A stretch of DNA of 52,738 nt. Source: a virus. The stretch's first letter is position 1. Every line of letters begins with the position of its first letter. The notes under the pieces were generated by a model. That model worked only from the letters and a program-made list of their open reading frames with translations, had not been told where the DNA came from and did not search any database. The position numbers and the translations under genes were made by a program. The DNA is taken from positions 1 through 52,738 of IMG/VR virus record IMGVR_UViG_3300047550_006202. One strand, given 5' to 3'. Of the stretch, positions 34,286-42,192 are shown one piece after another.

Positions 34286-35203
34286 ATGAAAGATACACAA
34301 AAAATAGCGATAATAAGGGACTTTTTAAAGTATTGTTACCATGAGCTTCAGATAAAGAAAGCCCCTAAGATACGTTTACACCACGATAATAAAGCAGTAA
34401 AAAATCAAGCCAGTTTTGGAGGCTACTATCCAGAAGGAAGAAGCATTCAAGTGTACATGAAGAATAGAAATTTGGCTGATGTTCTTAGAACATTAGGTCA
34501 CGAACTAGTTCATCACAGTCAACACGAGATAGCTGGTATAGACGTGATGGATGGTCAGACAGGATCTGATTACGAAAACGAAGCAAACAGCAAAGCTGGA
34601 GTTCTACTAAGGAACTATGGAAAGATGAATCCCATGATTTACGAATCAATAGTTTACATGGAGATGATAAACGAAGAAGACACAAAAGTCTATCAGATAT
34701 ACTGTGACATGGACGGGGTGTTGTGCGATTTCGATGCGCAATTCGAACACTACTTTGGAACATCTCCGTCAGAATACAAAAAAGAAAAAGGCATACCAAG
34801 TTTTAAGAACGCAATAGACGAAGCGGGAAAAGATTTTTGGGCTAACATGCCATGGACTTCTGCAGGACAAAGACTGTGGGAAAAGATAGGAGAATACGGG
34901 GTGATAATACTCACGGATCCTTCTAACTTTACAGAATCTAAAAAAGGAAAACTTGAGTGGATAAACCTCCATCTTTCTCCAATGCCGAAAAGCGTGATAT
35001 TCAAATCCACCGGTAAAAAACACGAGGTGCTTCAAGGAATGAATCCGAATGACATAGAAAAATGTGTTCTTATAGACGATTCAAAACTCAATACACGACC
35101 TTGGGAAGCCGCGGGAGGCATAGCATTTGAACACAGCGACAATAACCCCACTCACTATCAAATAGACACATTAGATTTAAAAGATAAAGAAGAAAAGTCA
35201 TGA
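34286..35203 (+). CDS. Metallopeptidase-like domain fused to HAD 5'-nucleotidase-like domain (305 aa)
   Basis: Residues 1 to about 125 hold a zincin motif GHELVHHSQHE (His72-His77), with DYENEANSKAG as a possible third-ligand helix. Residues 136-305 are HAD-type: CDMDGVLCDFD (nucleophile Asp141, Asp143), ILTDPSNF and KCVLIDDSKLN, like 5'(3')-deoxyribonucleotidases. An INE-ED site at 128-131 separates the two. The natural substrates are unknown. It starts 5 nt after the ligase-fusion gene and overlaps the next gene by ATGA, so the three form an operon. A nucleotide-salvage or RNA/DNA end-processing role would fit the neighbours but is inference. Confidence 0.65.
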   Translation: MKDTQKIAIIRDFLKYCYHELQIKKAPKIRLHHDNKAVKNQASFGGYYPEGRSIQVYMKNRNLADVLRTLGHELVHHSQHEIAGIDVMDGQTGSDYENEANSKAGVLLRNYGKMNPMIYESIVYMEMINEEDTKVYQIYCDMDGVLCDFDAQFEHYFGTSPSEYKKEKGIPSFKNAIDEAGKDFWANMPWTSAGQRLWEKIGEYGVIILTDPSNFTESKKGKLEWINLHLSPMPKSVIFKSTGKKHEVLQGMNPNDIEKCVLIDDSKLNTRPWEAAGGIAFEHSDNNPTHYQIDTLDLKDKEEKS

Positions 35204-35769
35204 AAGAATCAAATTTAAGTAGAGAATTTAATAAAAGAGAAGTACAGAGAATGAGAAACCTAATCTCCGGAAATGTAGGAGATAGGACACGGGTACAATC
35301 AGGATGGGAAAAACAAACCTTAGATAAAAAGGAGGGGGATGTTTGGGAGGAGAACGGAAAGACTTGGACCATTAAACGCGGTATAAAACAAAGCGTTACA
35401 AAGCACGATTCTATAAAGAAGCTTGCTCATTTTCCGATAGCATGTCCAAAGTGTAAAAAACACATGAGGGCTGATGATTTAAACAAAAAAATGTATTCTA
35501 TACATTCCATGTGTTTGGATTGTGTCATAGAAATGGAAGCAGAATTAAAGAAGCAAGGAAAATTCGAGAGCTACAACCTGGACATGCTTAAGAGCAACGA
35601 AAAAGTATACTTACAGGACGTGGAAAGCGCGTTAGAAGCGTGGTACACTGACAACGAAACCTTTGTAACTGAGAACGGGCAGATAGAATCTTGGGTAGGT
35701 GGAAATAAAAAAGTAGTCTACGACGCAGTAAAAGAGCAATTGAACCGAATAAAAAGTCAACAGGAGTAG
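35200..35769 (+). CDS. Zinc-finger protein of unknown function (189 aa)
   Basis: Residues about 80-110 carry a treble-clef-like finger with CPKC and CLDC. The N-terminus is basic (REFNKREVQRMRNLISGNVGDRTRVQSGWEKQT) and contains VWEENGKTWTIKRGIKQ, a short beta hairpin. The C-terminal part is helical. It overlaps the upstream HAD gene by 4 nt. The finger suggests nucleic-acid or protein binding. No family name is recognised with confidence. Confidence 0.6.
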   Translation: MKESNLSREFNKREVQRMRNLISGNVGDRTRVQSGWEKQTLDKKEGDVWEENGKTWTIKRGIKQSVTKHDSIKKLAHFPIACPKCKKHMRADDLNKKMYSIHSMCLDCVIEMEAELKKQGKFESYNLDMLKSNEKVYLQDVESALEAWYTDNETFVTENGQIESWVGGNKKVVYDAVKEQLNRIKSQQE

Positions 35770-35778
35770 ATATTTATA
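35770..35778 (+). promoter_or_regulatory. ATATTTATA motif upstream of 35792 (start of head block)
   Basis: GATATTTATAAG ends 13 nt before the ATG at 35792, with an A-run leader. It closely matches the copy before 25869 on the other strand. Confidence 0.5.
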
Positions 35779-35791
35779 AGAAAAAATCAGT

Positions 35792-36433
35792 ATGCTGACA
35801 AGAAAACAACTCAGACTTCTCGAAAATAAATTAGAGAAGCACGCTGTAAAAGAGAATCATCTCGATGGGGCGCTATCCCAACTCTTTTTGGTTAAGAAGC
35901 CCGAAGCTGGATGCGCGAATAAGGATCTTGTAAAAACTGTTGATCCTCTCGTGGGTGTTCAAGACTCTGAAATTGTGCCTGATCAAATACATGCTATGTA
36001 TCCCCAAAAAGATGTCGCGCTGAGCGTGGCTGAAGCTTTGTGTAATGAATGCATGCAACAAGAACAAGCTCTTGAAGAGAAAAAGCACAAAGTCACTGAA
36101 AAATTAAAAAAGGCTATAAACGGACTTGAGAAAATGCGTACTGAATCCATGAATCTCATTAAAGAGGAGCCCGCAAAAGCAGGACAACACAAAGATTCTG
36201 TAGCACAACTGACCTCTAAGATTGATGAATACATGACTAGTTTAGAGAAAGTTGCAAAGTCTATAAAAACCAAAGACAAAAAAAATAAAGATAACCTAAA
36301 AGAAGATCTTGCCAAACAAGATAATCTTAGTAGTGCACAATACCAAAAAGAAAAACGTAAAAAGGGTTTCAAAGAATCAGATTGGAAATGGAATCCAAAC
36401 CAAGGTCTCTATAACAGAAACAGAAAAAAATGA
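35792..36433 (+). CDS. Hypothetical coiled-coil protein (213 aa)
   Basis: It starts MLTRKQLRLLENKLEKHAVKEN and is helical, Lys/Glu-rich through the middle (LEEKKHKVTEKLKKAINGLEKM) with a second coiled coil (LTSKIDEYMTSLEKVAKSIKTK). The C-terminus is a basic end with FKESDWKWNPNQGLYNRNRKK. Three Cys (CANKD, CNECMQ) may pair or bind metal. Its stop overlaps the next start (ATGA). It is the first gene of the head block and its function is unknown; a scaffold or internal-protein role would fit. Confidence 0.55.
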   Translation: MLTRKQLRLLENKLEKHAVKENHLDGALSQLFLVKKPEAGCANKDLVKTVDPLVGVQDSEIVPDQIHAMYPQKDVALSVAEALCNECMQQEQALEEKKHKVTEKLKKAINGLEKMRTESMNLIKEEPAKAGQHKDSVAQLTSKIDEYMTSLEKVAKSIKTKDKKNKDNLKEDLAKQDNLSSAQYQKEKRKKGFKESDWKWNPNQGLYNRNRKK

Positions 36434-36795
36434 TGGACCAATTCGCTACATTCGTCGGCACTCTGATGCAGAGTCGCAATCAGGTACACATATACCATTT
36501 GCAAACTGACTCTTATGCTGCACACGTAGCACTTCAAGGGTATTACGAAGGCATAGTAGATCTCATAGATGGACTCGTTGAATCCTATCAAGGCCGATAC
36601 GGAATACTTACCGGTTACAAAATGGCTGGGACCATAAAAGAGGACAACAATCCCATAGTATACTTTGAGGGCCTATGCAAATTTGTAGAAACCCTAAGAT
36701 CTCAGATCACCCAAGACTCGTATATTCAGAACCAGGTCGACGAAGTCGTGGCTTTGATAGAGTCTACTAAATATAAACTGAAACACCTCCACTGA
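36430..36795 (+). CDS. Helical DUF5856-type protein, possibly ferritin/Dps-like (121 aa)
   Basis: A 121-residue helical protein: FVGTLMQSRNQVHIYHLQTDSYAAHVALQGYYEGIVDLIDGLVESYQG. The spacing of His and Glu in two long helices (HIYHLQT..H; E...D..DGLVE) resembles a ferritin-like four-helix bundle such as Dps, and I associate the pattern with DUF5856 in T4-like phages from memory. Metal or DNA binding is inference. It overlaps both neighbours (ATGA upstream, TGATG downstream). Confidence 0.6.
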   Translation: MMDQFATFVGTLMQSRNQVHIYHLQTDSYAAHVALQGYYEGIVDLIDGLVESYQGRYGILTGYKMAGTIKEDNNPIVYFEGLCKFVETLRSQITQDSYIQNQVDEVVALIESTKYKLKHLH

Positions 36796-37118
36796 TGGAA
36801 GAACTTCACGAAGGCCAATTTTGTCCGCAGTGTTTAGTAGAATATATACTAGAGAGGTGGAACAAGGGCGTTCTTGAAGAAGCGGAATACCAAGGAAGGA
36901 CAGTTCCACTTGGTAAACCGATGGCAGGAGACGTAAAGAAATTTAAGGTCTATGTAAAAAATAAAAAAGGTAACGTTGTCAAGGTAAACTTCGGACAAAA
37001 GGGCGTAAAGATCAAGAAAAATAATCCCGGAAGGAGAAAAAATTTCAGAGCTCGTCACCGTTGCGATACCGCGAAAGACCGAACCACCGCAAGATACTGG
37101 TCTTGCAGAAAGTGGTAA
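36795..37118 (+). CDS. Small basic conserved phage protein (107 aa)
   Basis: The N-terminal part has a CPQC motif (EGQFCPQCLVEYILERW). It is followed by a conserved, basic C-terminal domain: LGKPMAGDVKKFKVYVKNKKGNVVKVNFGQKGVKIKKNN, then RRKNFRARHRCDTAKDRTTARYWSCRKW. I recognise the latter as a domain widespread in T4-like marine phages (annotated DUF5872, from memory), without known function. The paired Cys at the N-terminus and the later RHRCD/WSC may bind zinc. It is part of the tightly packed head-region operon. Confidence 0.62.
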   Translation: MEELHEGQFCPQCLVEYILERWNKGVLEEAEYQGRTVPLGKPMAGDVKKFKVYVKNKKGNVVKVNFGQKGVKIKKNNPGRRKNFRARHRCDTAKDRTTARYWSCRKW

Positions 37119-37159
37119 GGCGTTATTGAATGTTTGTATTGAATATAATACTATGGACG

Positions 37160-37387
37160 ATGGCAGTAAACACTCAAACAACCTGGAGAAAAACACTGGT
37201 GGGGAATCTGGCGACATTCTGTTTGATGATGGCGATGTTTTTCAACCCTCTTGGATTCGACGTGCTTTTCAAGACCGTGATGGACTTGACAAACAGCTAT
37301 TGGATTACGGATTTTATTTTCTATGGCGCTGCACTATTATTTCTTGGATTATATATTTTATTGAAATCGTATTCTAAAAAACTATGA
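37160..37387 (+). CDS. Small membrane protein with two transmembrane helices (75 aa)
   Basis: The frame is open from 37130, but the ATG at 37160 (MAVNTQTTWRKTLVGN) gives a typical start. Two hydrophobic helices follow (LATFCLMMAMFFNPLGF; FIFYGAALLFLGLYILL), ending KSYSKKL. A different overlapping frame at 37126-37377 lacks these features. Its stop overlaps the next start (ATGA). A holin role is possible from the size and helix count but has no further support. Confidence 0.5.
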   Translation: MAVNTQTTWRKTLVGNLATFCLMMAMFFNPLGFDVLFKTVMDLTNSYWITDFIFYGAALLFLGLYILLKSYSKKL

Positions 37388-38964
37388 AGCACCTCAAAAA
37401 AGTGATCGAAAAATTGATAACAGAAGAGTCTGAAGGACTTTGGAACAATATAAACAAGAAAAAGAAAGAGGGGAGACCTCCGGCTAGAAAGGGTTCGGAA
37501 GCTCATGAAAAAGCTGTAGAAGCAGGAGAAAAGATAAACAAAGCCGCAAACGAAGAGAAGGCTAAATTCACAGACAAGCACGACGATAGTCCTAAACTCA
37601 AAGGCGATCAGAAGAAGCTTCCCGATCAATTACAGGCCCAAATAGTTAAAAAAGAGAATCACGAAGGCGGAGATCATGAGGTTTCTATGGCCAATAACAG
37701 CTTAAGATCCATAGTCAGCAACGCGAGTCAACTCATAGACAAAGTGGGGCAAGACGAAAAAGACATTCCCGCTTGGATACAGGATCACATAGCGAAGGCA
37801 GAAAACTACATAGAACAGGCCAACAGTAACTATCACGAGTACGGCGAAGAAGATCACGAAGAATTGCCAACAGGCAATATGAAACTTATGAGTGCTCTTC
37901 AAGAGATTTACGACGAAGACGATATCGAAGAGGAAAAACTTGAAATTGGAGACGTCGTTTACGTTAGATATCCTAATCAGTACCAAGGCGAACAAGGAGA
38001 AATCGTAGAACTTAGCCGTGACGGCTCTTTCGTAACAGTGGAGATGCCCAACGGAGATACTGTTTCCATGCACTCTAGCGACGTAGAGTTGGCCAACGAT
38101 TCTGATTTTGACGACAATTTTGGCTACGACGATGAAGACTGGGATCTTGCCAGTGACGATAAACACCCTGGCGGTTTCCCTGGCATGACAGAGGCCAGAG
38201 ACATCAATGACCCTGCTCGCATGGCCTCAGCAGCTCGTATACATGCATTCAAACAAAGACAAGCGCAACCAAAACAATCTCTCGCGCGATTCGCGGCACA
38301 GAGAGATAACAATTTTGAAATAGAACAAGAGCTAAAAGCCCTAAAGAGAGAACGCTTCCAGTTAATGAGAGACATGGAACAGGAAGCCGAACCAGAAGGA
38401 GGTCCGATAGCGGACGAATACGGAGAAAGACTCAATCAAATAGATCAACAGATAGCAGATCTTGAGGCTCAACTTATCGGTCAAGGTTTAGAAGAAGATA
38501 CAATACAAGAGGCAAATGTCCCCAGCAACATTTTAGAGTTCGCTAAAAGAAAGGGCGTCTCCGCTCTAGTCCAAAAAGTCGCTCGTTGGGCCGAGAAAGC
38601 AGGAAAAAGAATCGTGGGAGGAACAGCGATAGGTAAAAACTATAACGCTCTAGTGTTAGATCTAACTTACAACGGTGGAGAGATTTACATAGATTGCTTC
38701 AAAAAACAGGTAAGAGTCAACGATCAATACGTAGACGATTACGATTCCTTTGAGTATGCTTTAGATCCCAGCAACTTCGACTCAGATGATGACTACGATT
38801 ATAACGACGGAATCACCTCAGACCCTGATCCACATCCAGCCGGTTTTCCAGGCATGACAGAAAAAACTGAGATCATAAAAAAGATCTTACAAAAAGAATC
38901 GAAGATGATTCAAGAAAGACAGATTGCAAAAACCCTTGTTAAAAACATAATCAAATCCCGTTGA
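37384..38964 (+). CDS. Head-region protein with SH3/KOW-like barrel and two PGMTE repeats (526 aa)
   Basis: The N-terminus MKHLKKVIEKLITE-ESEG resembles a T4-type capsid-targeting peptide ending in an (L/I)xE site. Residues about 90-160 form a helical domain (DHEVSMANNSLRSIVSNASQLIDKVG, IPAWIQDHIAKAENYIEQA) seen in other T4-like head-region proteins, from memory. Residues about 186-238 look like a KOW/SH3 barrel (LEIGDVVYVRYPNQYQGEQGEIV). Two copies of HP(G/A)GFPGMTE occur, at about 260-270 and 486-496. The remainder is acidic and coiled. Role in head assembly is inferred from position and architecture. Confidence 0.6.
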   Translation: MKHLKKVIEKLITEESEGLWNNINKKKKEGRPPARKGSEAHEKAVEAGEKINKAANEEKAKFTDKHDDSPKLKGDQKKLPDQLQAQIVKKENHEGGDHEVSMANNSLRSIVSNASQLIDKVGQDEKDIPAWIQDHIAKAENYIEQANSNYHEYGEEDHEELPTGNMKLMSALQEIYDEDDIEEEKLEIGDVVYVRYPNQYQGEQGEIVELSRDGSFVTVEMPNGDTVSMHSSDVELANDSDFDDNFGYDDEDWDLASDDKHPGGFPGMTEARDINDPARMASAARIHAFKQRQAQPKQSLARFAAQRDNNFEIEQELKALKRERFQLMRDMEQEAEPEGGPIADEYGERLNQIDQQIADLEAQLIGQGLEEDTIQEANVPSNILEFAKRKGVSALVQKVARWAEKAGKRIVGGTAIGKNYNALVLDLTYNGGEIYIDCFKKQVRVNDQYVDDYDSFEYALDPSNFDSDDDYDYNDGITSDPDPHPAGFPGMTEKTEIIKKILQKESKMIQERQIAKTLVKNIIKSR

Positions 38965-40892
38965 AATCCGATAAAGACATATTGGCGGCATTGATTCTCA
39001 GAGAGGAGGAAGAGAACCCAGCGCTGCGCGTAAAGAGTCCTTTCGAAAGAGACCCAATGGGTTTCATACTTAGGAAATATACGACTTTGAACGATATATT
39101 GACTGAGCTCATGACCTCCGCCTTTCAGGATTATTTAAACGCCATATTCATAGTTGCTCCCAAACCTACTACGTTTAAGATACTTCTTCACAACGGTCAG
39201 TTCTTTTTCCTGACTTTTATGGGTAAAGCGTACCAAGCCACAGTCCAGGGTACCAATTACTACTTAATGACTATAGGCGAAAAAGAACGCTGTATGCAAG
39301 CCATCGCCAGACTCTTAAGATTTGGTAGCCCGTTGAAAACTAAGGGACCCGAAGGAGCAGAGCAGAGTACAGGAGATGGAACTACAGATACAGGTGAAAC
39401 TGGTGGAGAGGAAACTGGGGGTGCGGAAGCCGGTGGAGACACTGGAGGCGGTGACACAGGCGGAGGAGATACGGGAGGTGGAGAAACAGAAACGCTTGAG
39501 GAATCTAAAAAACCTTTGGAGAAACTCATACTTGAATCCCTTTTAAAAAAAAACTTAAATGAGGCCTCAGGAATGAGGGGTAGAAAAGTTGATTCTGCTT
39601 TTACCGATGGAAAAAAAACTCTGACTTTAGACACAGAGCTATACGTAAAATCCAAAGACAAACTAACGCCGCAAGAAAAGAAAGCTTTTTTTCAAAATCC
39701 TCAATTAGCGGATAAAAGACCTAATGTCGCGTTAGTTAAATTCAAAGACGATTCAGGTAAAACTGTCATATGGGCGAAATACGTCGATACAAAAGTACCA
39801 TCAATGGTTTCGTGGAAGAGTGACGGCACAGAATCACCGCCGGGAGATTACGAAAAGTACGGATTCAGAAACATTAAAGCTGTATCAGGAATAAGTCCGT
39901 CTGAATTGATACGCACTGAGAATCCTTTGGGATTAAAAGAGATAATAAGCACTGTTTCTAGAAATACAAAAGATACCGCGCTCATAAACGCCTTAAAAGA
40001 CTTAGCCAAAGGAAATTTGCCCACTATAGTTGGATACGCGGACAAGCTATCAGCTGTCAGAGACAATTTTGGAGAAATCATGGCGCCAGTGGCTCTTTTG
40101 AGTGGAAAAAATGTTGGAGGTAGTAAAGAAGCCGAGAAAGACGTTTTAGGCGGTAAAACTTTTAGTAGTGCGAAAGTAAAATGGCCCATGTCAAAGACCA
40201 CTGGACTCTTTGATAGTTACATAGTTACCTCAGCAAAACAATTCTATGGAGTAAGTAGCAAAGGCGCTAAGGGTGCACCAGCTTCTTTGTTGAATCTTGC
40301 TGATGGAATAAAAAAAGCTGAGGAAGATAGAGAAGATATTTCTAGATATATTGGATTTAAAAGGATGGTGGAGATCGTTAAACAATACGATTCCATAGAA
40401 GGCATATTCGAATTAGCTAAGATATATAATCCATACGAAGGTTATAAAAAGACCGATATCGATATTTTGAAAAAAGAGGTGATAGACTACAAAACGAAGG
40501 GTAAAACAAAGCCCTCAAATAACGCCTCAAATCTTGCTAAAAAGTTGTGGAAAGAAAATAGAAGTAAATTCCAAGTAAAATCAGGAACTTTTAATGTTGG
40601 CTACGCGATTCTTTCTGTGGTTGCTAAAGACGTGTGCAGAGTGATAAATGATAAGAAAGCTCTATCAGAGGAAGGGGCCAATTTCTCAGATTCGGCGAAA
40701 TACTTCATGAATAAGCTCAAATTCATGCAAGTTTATTGCAACGTTAAAAAAGAAGGGGATGACGTTAAAGTTACCTCGTTCGATATCGTATACACGAAAT
40801 CTATAACGGGCCAAGTGTTATTGTGGGCAGACAAAAATTATTTTGCGGGAGGTCCTCCAAAAGGAAAGCTTTCTTTCAAGGTGCCTCATTAA
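38961..40892 (+). CDS. Unknown head-cluster protein with Gly/Thr linker (643 aa)
   Basis: It starts at TTG 38961, which overlaps the upstream TGA as TTGA. No ATG is available early in the frame, and the N-terminal sequence (SDKDILAALILREEEENPALRV) looks native. Residues about 1-120 form an alpha/beta domain, and about 135-178 a Gly/Thr/Glu linker (GGDTGGGDTGGGDTGGG). Then come a helical segment (LEKLILESLLKKNLNE-ASG) and a large C-terminal domain of about 440 residues. LNE at 199-201 fits an (L/I)xE cleavage site. No enzyme family is recognised. Position suggests a head protein. Confidence 0.58.
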   Translation: MKSDKDILAALILREEEENPALRVKSPFERDPMGFILRKYTTLNDILTELMTSAFQDYLNAIFIVAPKPTTFKILLHNGQFFFLTFMGKAYQATVQGTNYYLMTIGEKERCMQAIARLLRFGSPLKTKGPEGAEQSTGDGTTDTGETGGEETGGAEAGGDTGGGDTGGGDTGGGETETLEESKKPLEKLILESLLKKNLNEASGMRGRKVDSAFTDGKKTLTLDTELYVKSKDKLTPQEKKAFFQNPQLADKRPNVALVKFKDDSGKTVIWAKYVDTKVPSMVSWKSDGTESPPGDYEKYGFRNIKAVSGISPSELIRTENPLGLKEIISTVSRNTKDTALINALKDLAKGNLPTIVGYADKLSAVRDNFGEIMAPVALLSGKNVGGSKEAEKDVLGGKTFSSAKVKWPMSKTTGLFDSYIVTSAKQFYGVSSKGAKGAPASLLNLADGIKKAEEDREDISRYIGFKRMVEIVKQYDSIEGIFELAKIYNPYEGYKKTDIDILKKEVIDYKTKGKTKPSNNASNLAKKLWKENRSKFQVKSGTFNVGYAILSVVAKDVCRVINDKKALSEEGANFSDSAKYFMNKLKFMQVYCNVKKEGDDVKVTSFDIVYTKSITGQVLLWADKNYFAGGPPKGKLSFKVPH

Positions 40893-40958
40893 ACGACGTA
40901 TCACTCGTACAATAAATTTTTTACTGTCAAGGTTTTGTAGTATATTGTAGAAAAAGTT

Positions 40959-41423
40959 ATGAACATATTCTACGTACAATCCGACCCCGTTCAAGCGGCC
41001 AAGGATCTCACAGACCAACACGTACTTAAAATGGGCATAGAATCGGCACAGATGCTAGCCACAGCCCACTGGATGAATGGATCTTTTGCACCCTACAAGA
41101 AAGCACACGTCAATCACCCATCGACCAAGTGGACACGCGAGTCCATACAGCACTATCGTTGGTTGGCCAAGCATGCTAAGGCCATACTACAGGAATTCAC
41201 AGCGCGTTACGGTAACGTACACAAGACTGAGCAGATCGTTGATTGGCTCATAGACAACGAACCCAACATCGAGGACCGAGGATTCGTACCTCCTCCCCAA
41301 TGTATGCCCGAGGAGTACAAAAATCCTGATACTATAGCAGCGTATCGTAACTTCTACATTAAAGACAAGCTTGGAGTCAAGAAGCTTAAATATGGTAAGT
41401 CCTCCCCGCCAAACTGGATCTAG
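40959..41423 (+). CDS. Conserved phage protein resembling pyrimidine-dimer glycosylase-annotated family (154 aa)
   Basis: It begins MNIFYVQSDPVQAAKDLTDQHVLKMGIESAQMLATAHW and continues HVNHPSTKWTRESIQHYRWLAKHAKAI. The pattern MNIFYxxxDPxxAAxxLxDxHVxKMxxExAQxL is common to a phage family that is sometimes annotated as pyrimidine-dimer DNA glycosylase, though biochemical support is thin as far as I recall. Conserved His and Glu could form an active site. It is preceded by a 66-bp gap that may hold its own promoter. Confidence 0.6.
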   Translation: MNIFYVQSDPVQAAKDLTDQHVLKMGIESAQMLATAHWMNGSFAPYKKAHVNHPSTKWTRESIQHYRWLAKHAKAILQEFTARYGNVHKTEQIVDWLIDNEPNIEDRGFVPPPQCMPEEYKNPDTIAAYRNFYIKDKLGVKKLKYGKSSPPNWI

Positions 41424-41429
41424 TGTTTT

Positions 41430-41449
41430 GCATATTTATAGAAAATGCG
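41430..41449 (+). promoter_or_regulatory. Motif inside a hairpin: GCATATTTATAGAAAATGCG
   Basis: The ATATTTATA motif (41432-41440) is embedded in an inverted repeat, GCAT(AT)TTT-ATAG-AAAATGC. The chosen ATG at 41459 lies 18 nt downstream of the motif. The same arrangement recurs at 51128-51151, so a regulatory hairpin or protein-binding site is possible. Confidence 0.4.
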
Positions 41450-41458
41450 AATCCTAGA

Positions 41459-41800
41459 ATGAAATATGGCTGGAGAAATATATTGTTCCTAATACTATTT
41501 GGTGCAGTAGCATTTTACGTAGTATCAGATTATATTACTTCTAGGTCACTATCAGAAGAGTTTAAACGCGAATTACACAGGTTGGATTCAATATCTAATC
41601 AGTTGGAGAGTCAACAGATGTCTTACGATAGTTTAATAATTACCGAACAGGGTAAGCTAGAAGAGCTAGAAGTTAAGTTGGGAGGAATAAAAGATAAAAC
41701 CAATCAACTAAACAGAATGTATAAAGATCTAAAAGATAAGGCCGATAAATATACGCCGACTCAGATAGATTCCTTCTTTAGACAACGATACAAGTATTAA
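41459..41800 (+). CDS. Membrane-anchored coiled-coil protein, candidate inner-membrane spanin-like (113 aa)
   Basis: The frame is open from GTG 41423, but ATG 41459 (MKYGWRNILFLILFGAVAFYVVSDY) places one transmembrane helix at the N-terminus and follows a motif by 18 nt. A long coiled coil follows (LSEEFKRELHRLDSISNQLESQ, LEELEVKLGGIKDKTNQLN). One N-terminal helix plus a coiled coil outside the membrane is the shape of an i-spanin. It precedes by 1 nt another coiled-coil protein with a signal peptide. A lysis role is inference from architecture only. Confidence 0.55.
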   Translation: MKYGWRNILFLILFGAVAFYVVSDYITSRSLSEEFKRELHRLDSISNQLESQQMSYDSLIITEQGKLEELEVKLGGIKDKTNQLNRMYKDLKDKADKYTPTQIDSFFRQRYKY

Positions 41801-41801
41801 T

Positions 41802-42191
41802 ATGAAAACTCTACTGCTTCTATTGCTAGCTTGTCCTTTTGTGTATTCGCAATCTCAAGACACAACAAAAATACCTGTTCCAATCGCCAAAGAAATCGTA
41901 AAAGATTTGATGGACCACGACAGATTAAAACAAGAGGTAAAGAACTTCGAAGAACACATCGATGTATTGAACCAAAAGTTAATAGTAAAGGACACTATCA
42001 TTAACATTCATAAGAAAAAAGAGATCACTTACTTGAAGCAAGTGGAGACTGAGAAGCAAAAGACAGAGAATTGGAGGAATCAATACGAGGACGTTTACAC
42101 AAAGTACATGGTTCAAAAGGGTTTCAATAAAGTTTATAAGTACAGCAACGTAGTTCTTGCGATCGTAATTGGAGTCGTGCTAATAAATTAA
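41802..42191 (+). CDS. Exported coiled-coil protein with C-terminal membrane helix (129 aa)
   Basis: A clear signal peptide (MKTLLLLLLACPFVYS-QSQ) is followed by a coiled coil (LKQEVKNFEEHIDVLNQKL; EITYLKQVETEKQKTENW) and a C-terminal hydrophobic segment (VVLAIVIGVVLIN). Export with a membrane end could serve lysis, as a partner of the preceding protein, or alter the host envelope. The signal region contains LLACP, but the context after Cys is not a convincing lipobox. It stops 1 nt before the terminase gene. Confidence 0.55.
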   Translation: MKTLLLLLLACPFVYSQSQDTTKIPVPIAKEIVKDLMDHDRLKQEVKNFEEHIDVLNQKLIVKDTIINIHKKKEITYLKQVETEKQKTENWRNQYEDVYTKYMVQKGFNKVYKYSNVVLAIVIGVVLIN

Positions 42192-42192
42192 T

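Noticed and set aside
37126-37377. Alternative frame (MNVCIEYNTMDDGSKH...) overlapping the membrane protein gene
   Set aside because: Lacks the hydrophobic helix pattern and the ATGA coupling to the next gene that the chosen frame shows.
41423-41458. GTG start for the 41459 gene
   Set aside because: It would place the promoter-like hairpin inside the coding region and a poor peptide before the membrane helix.
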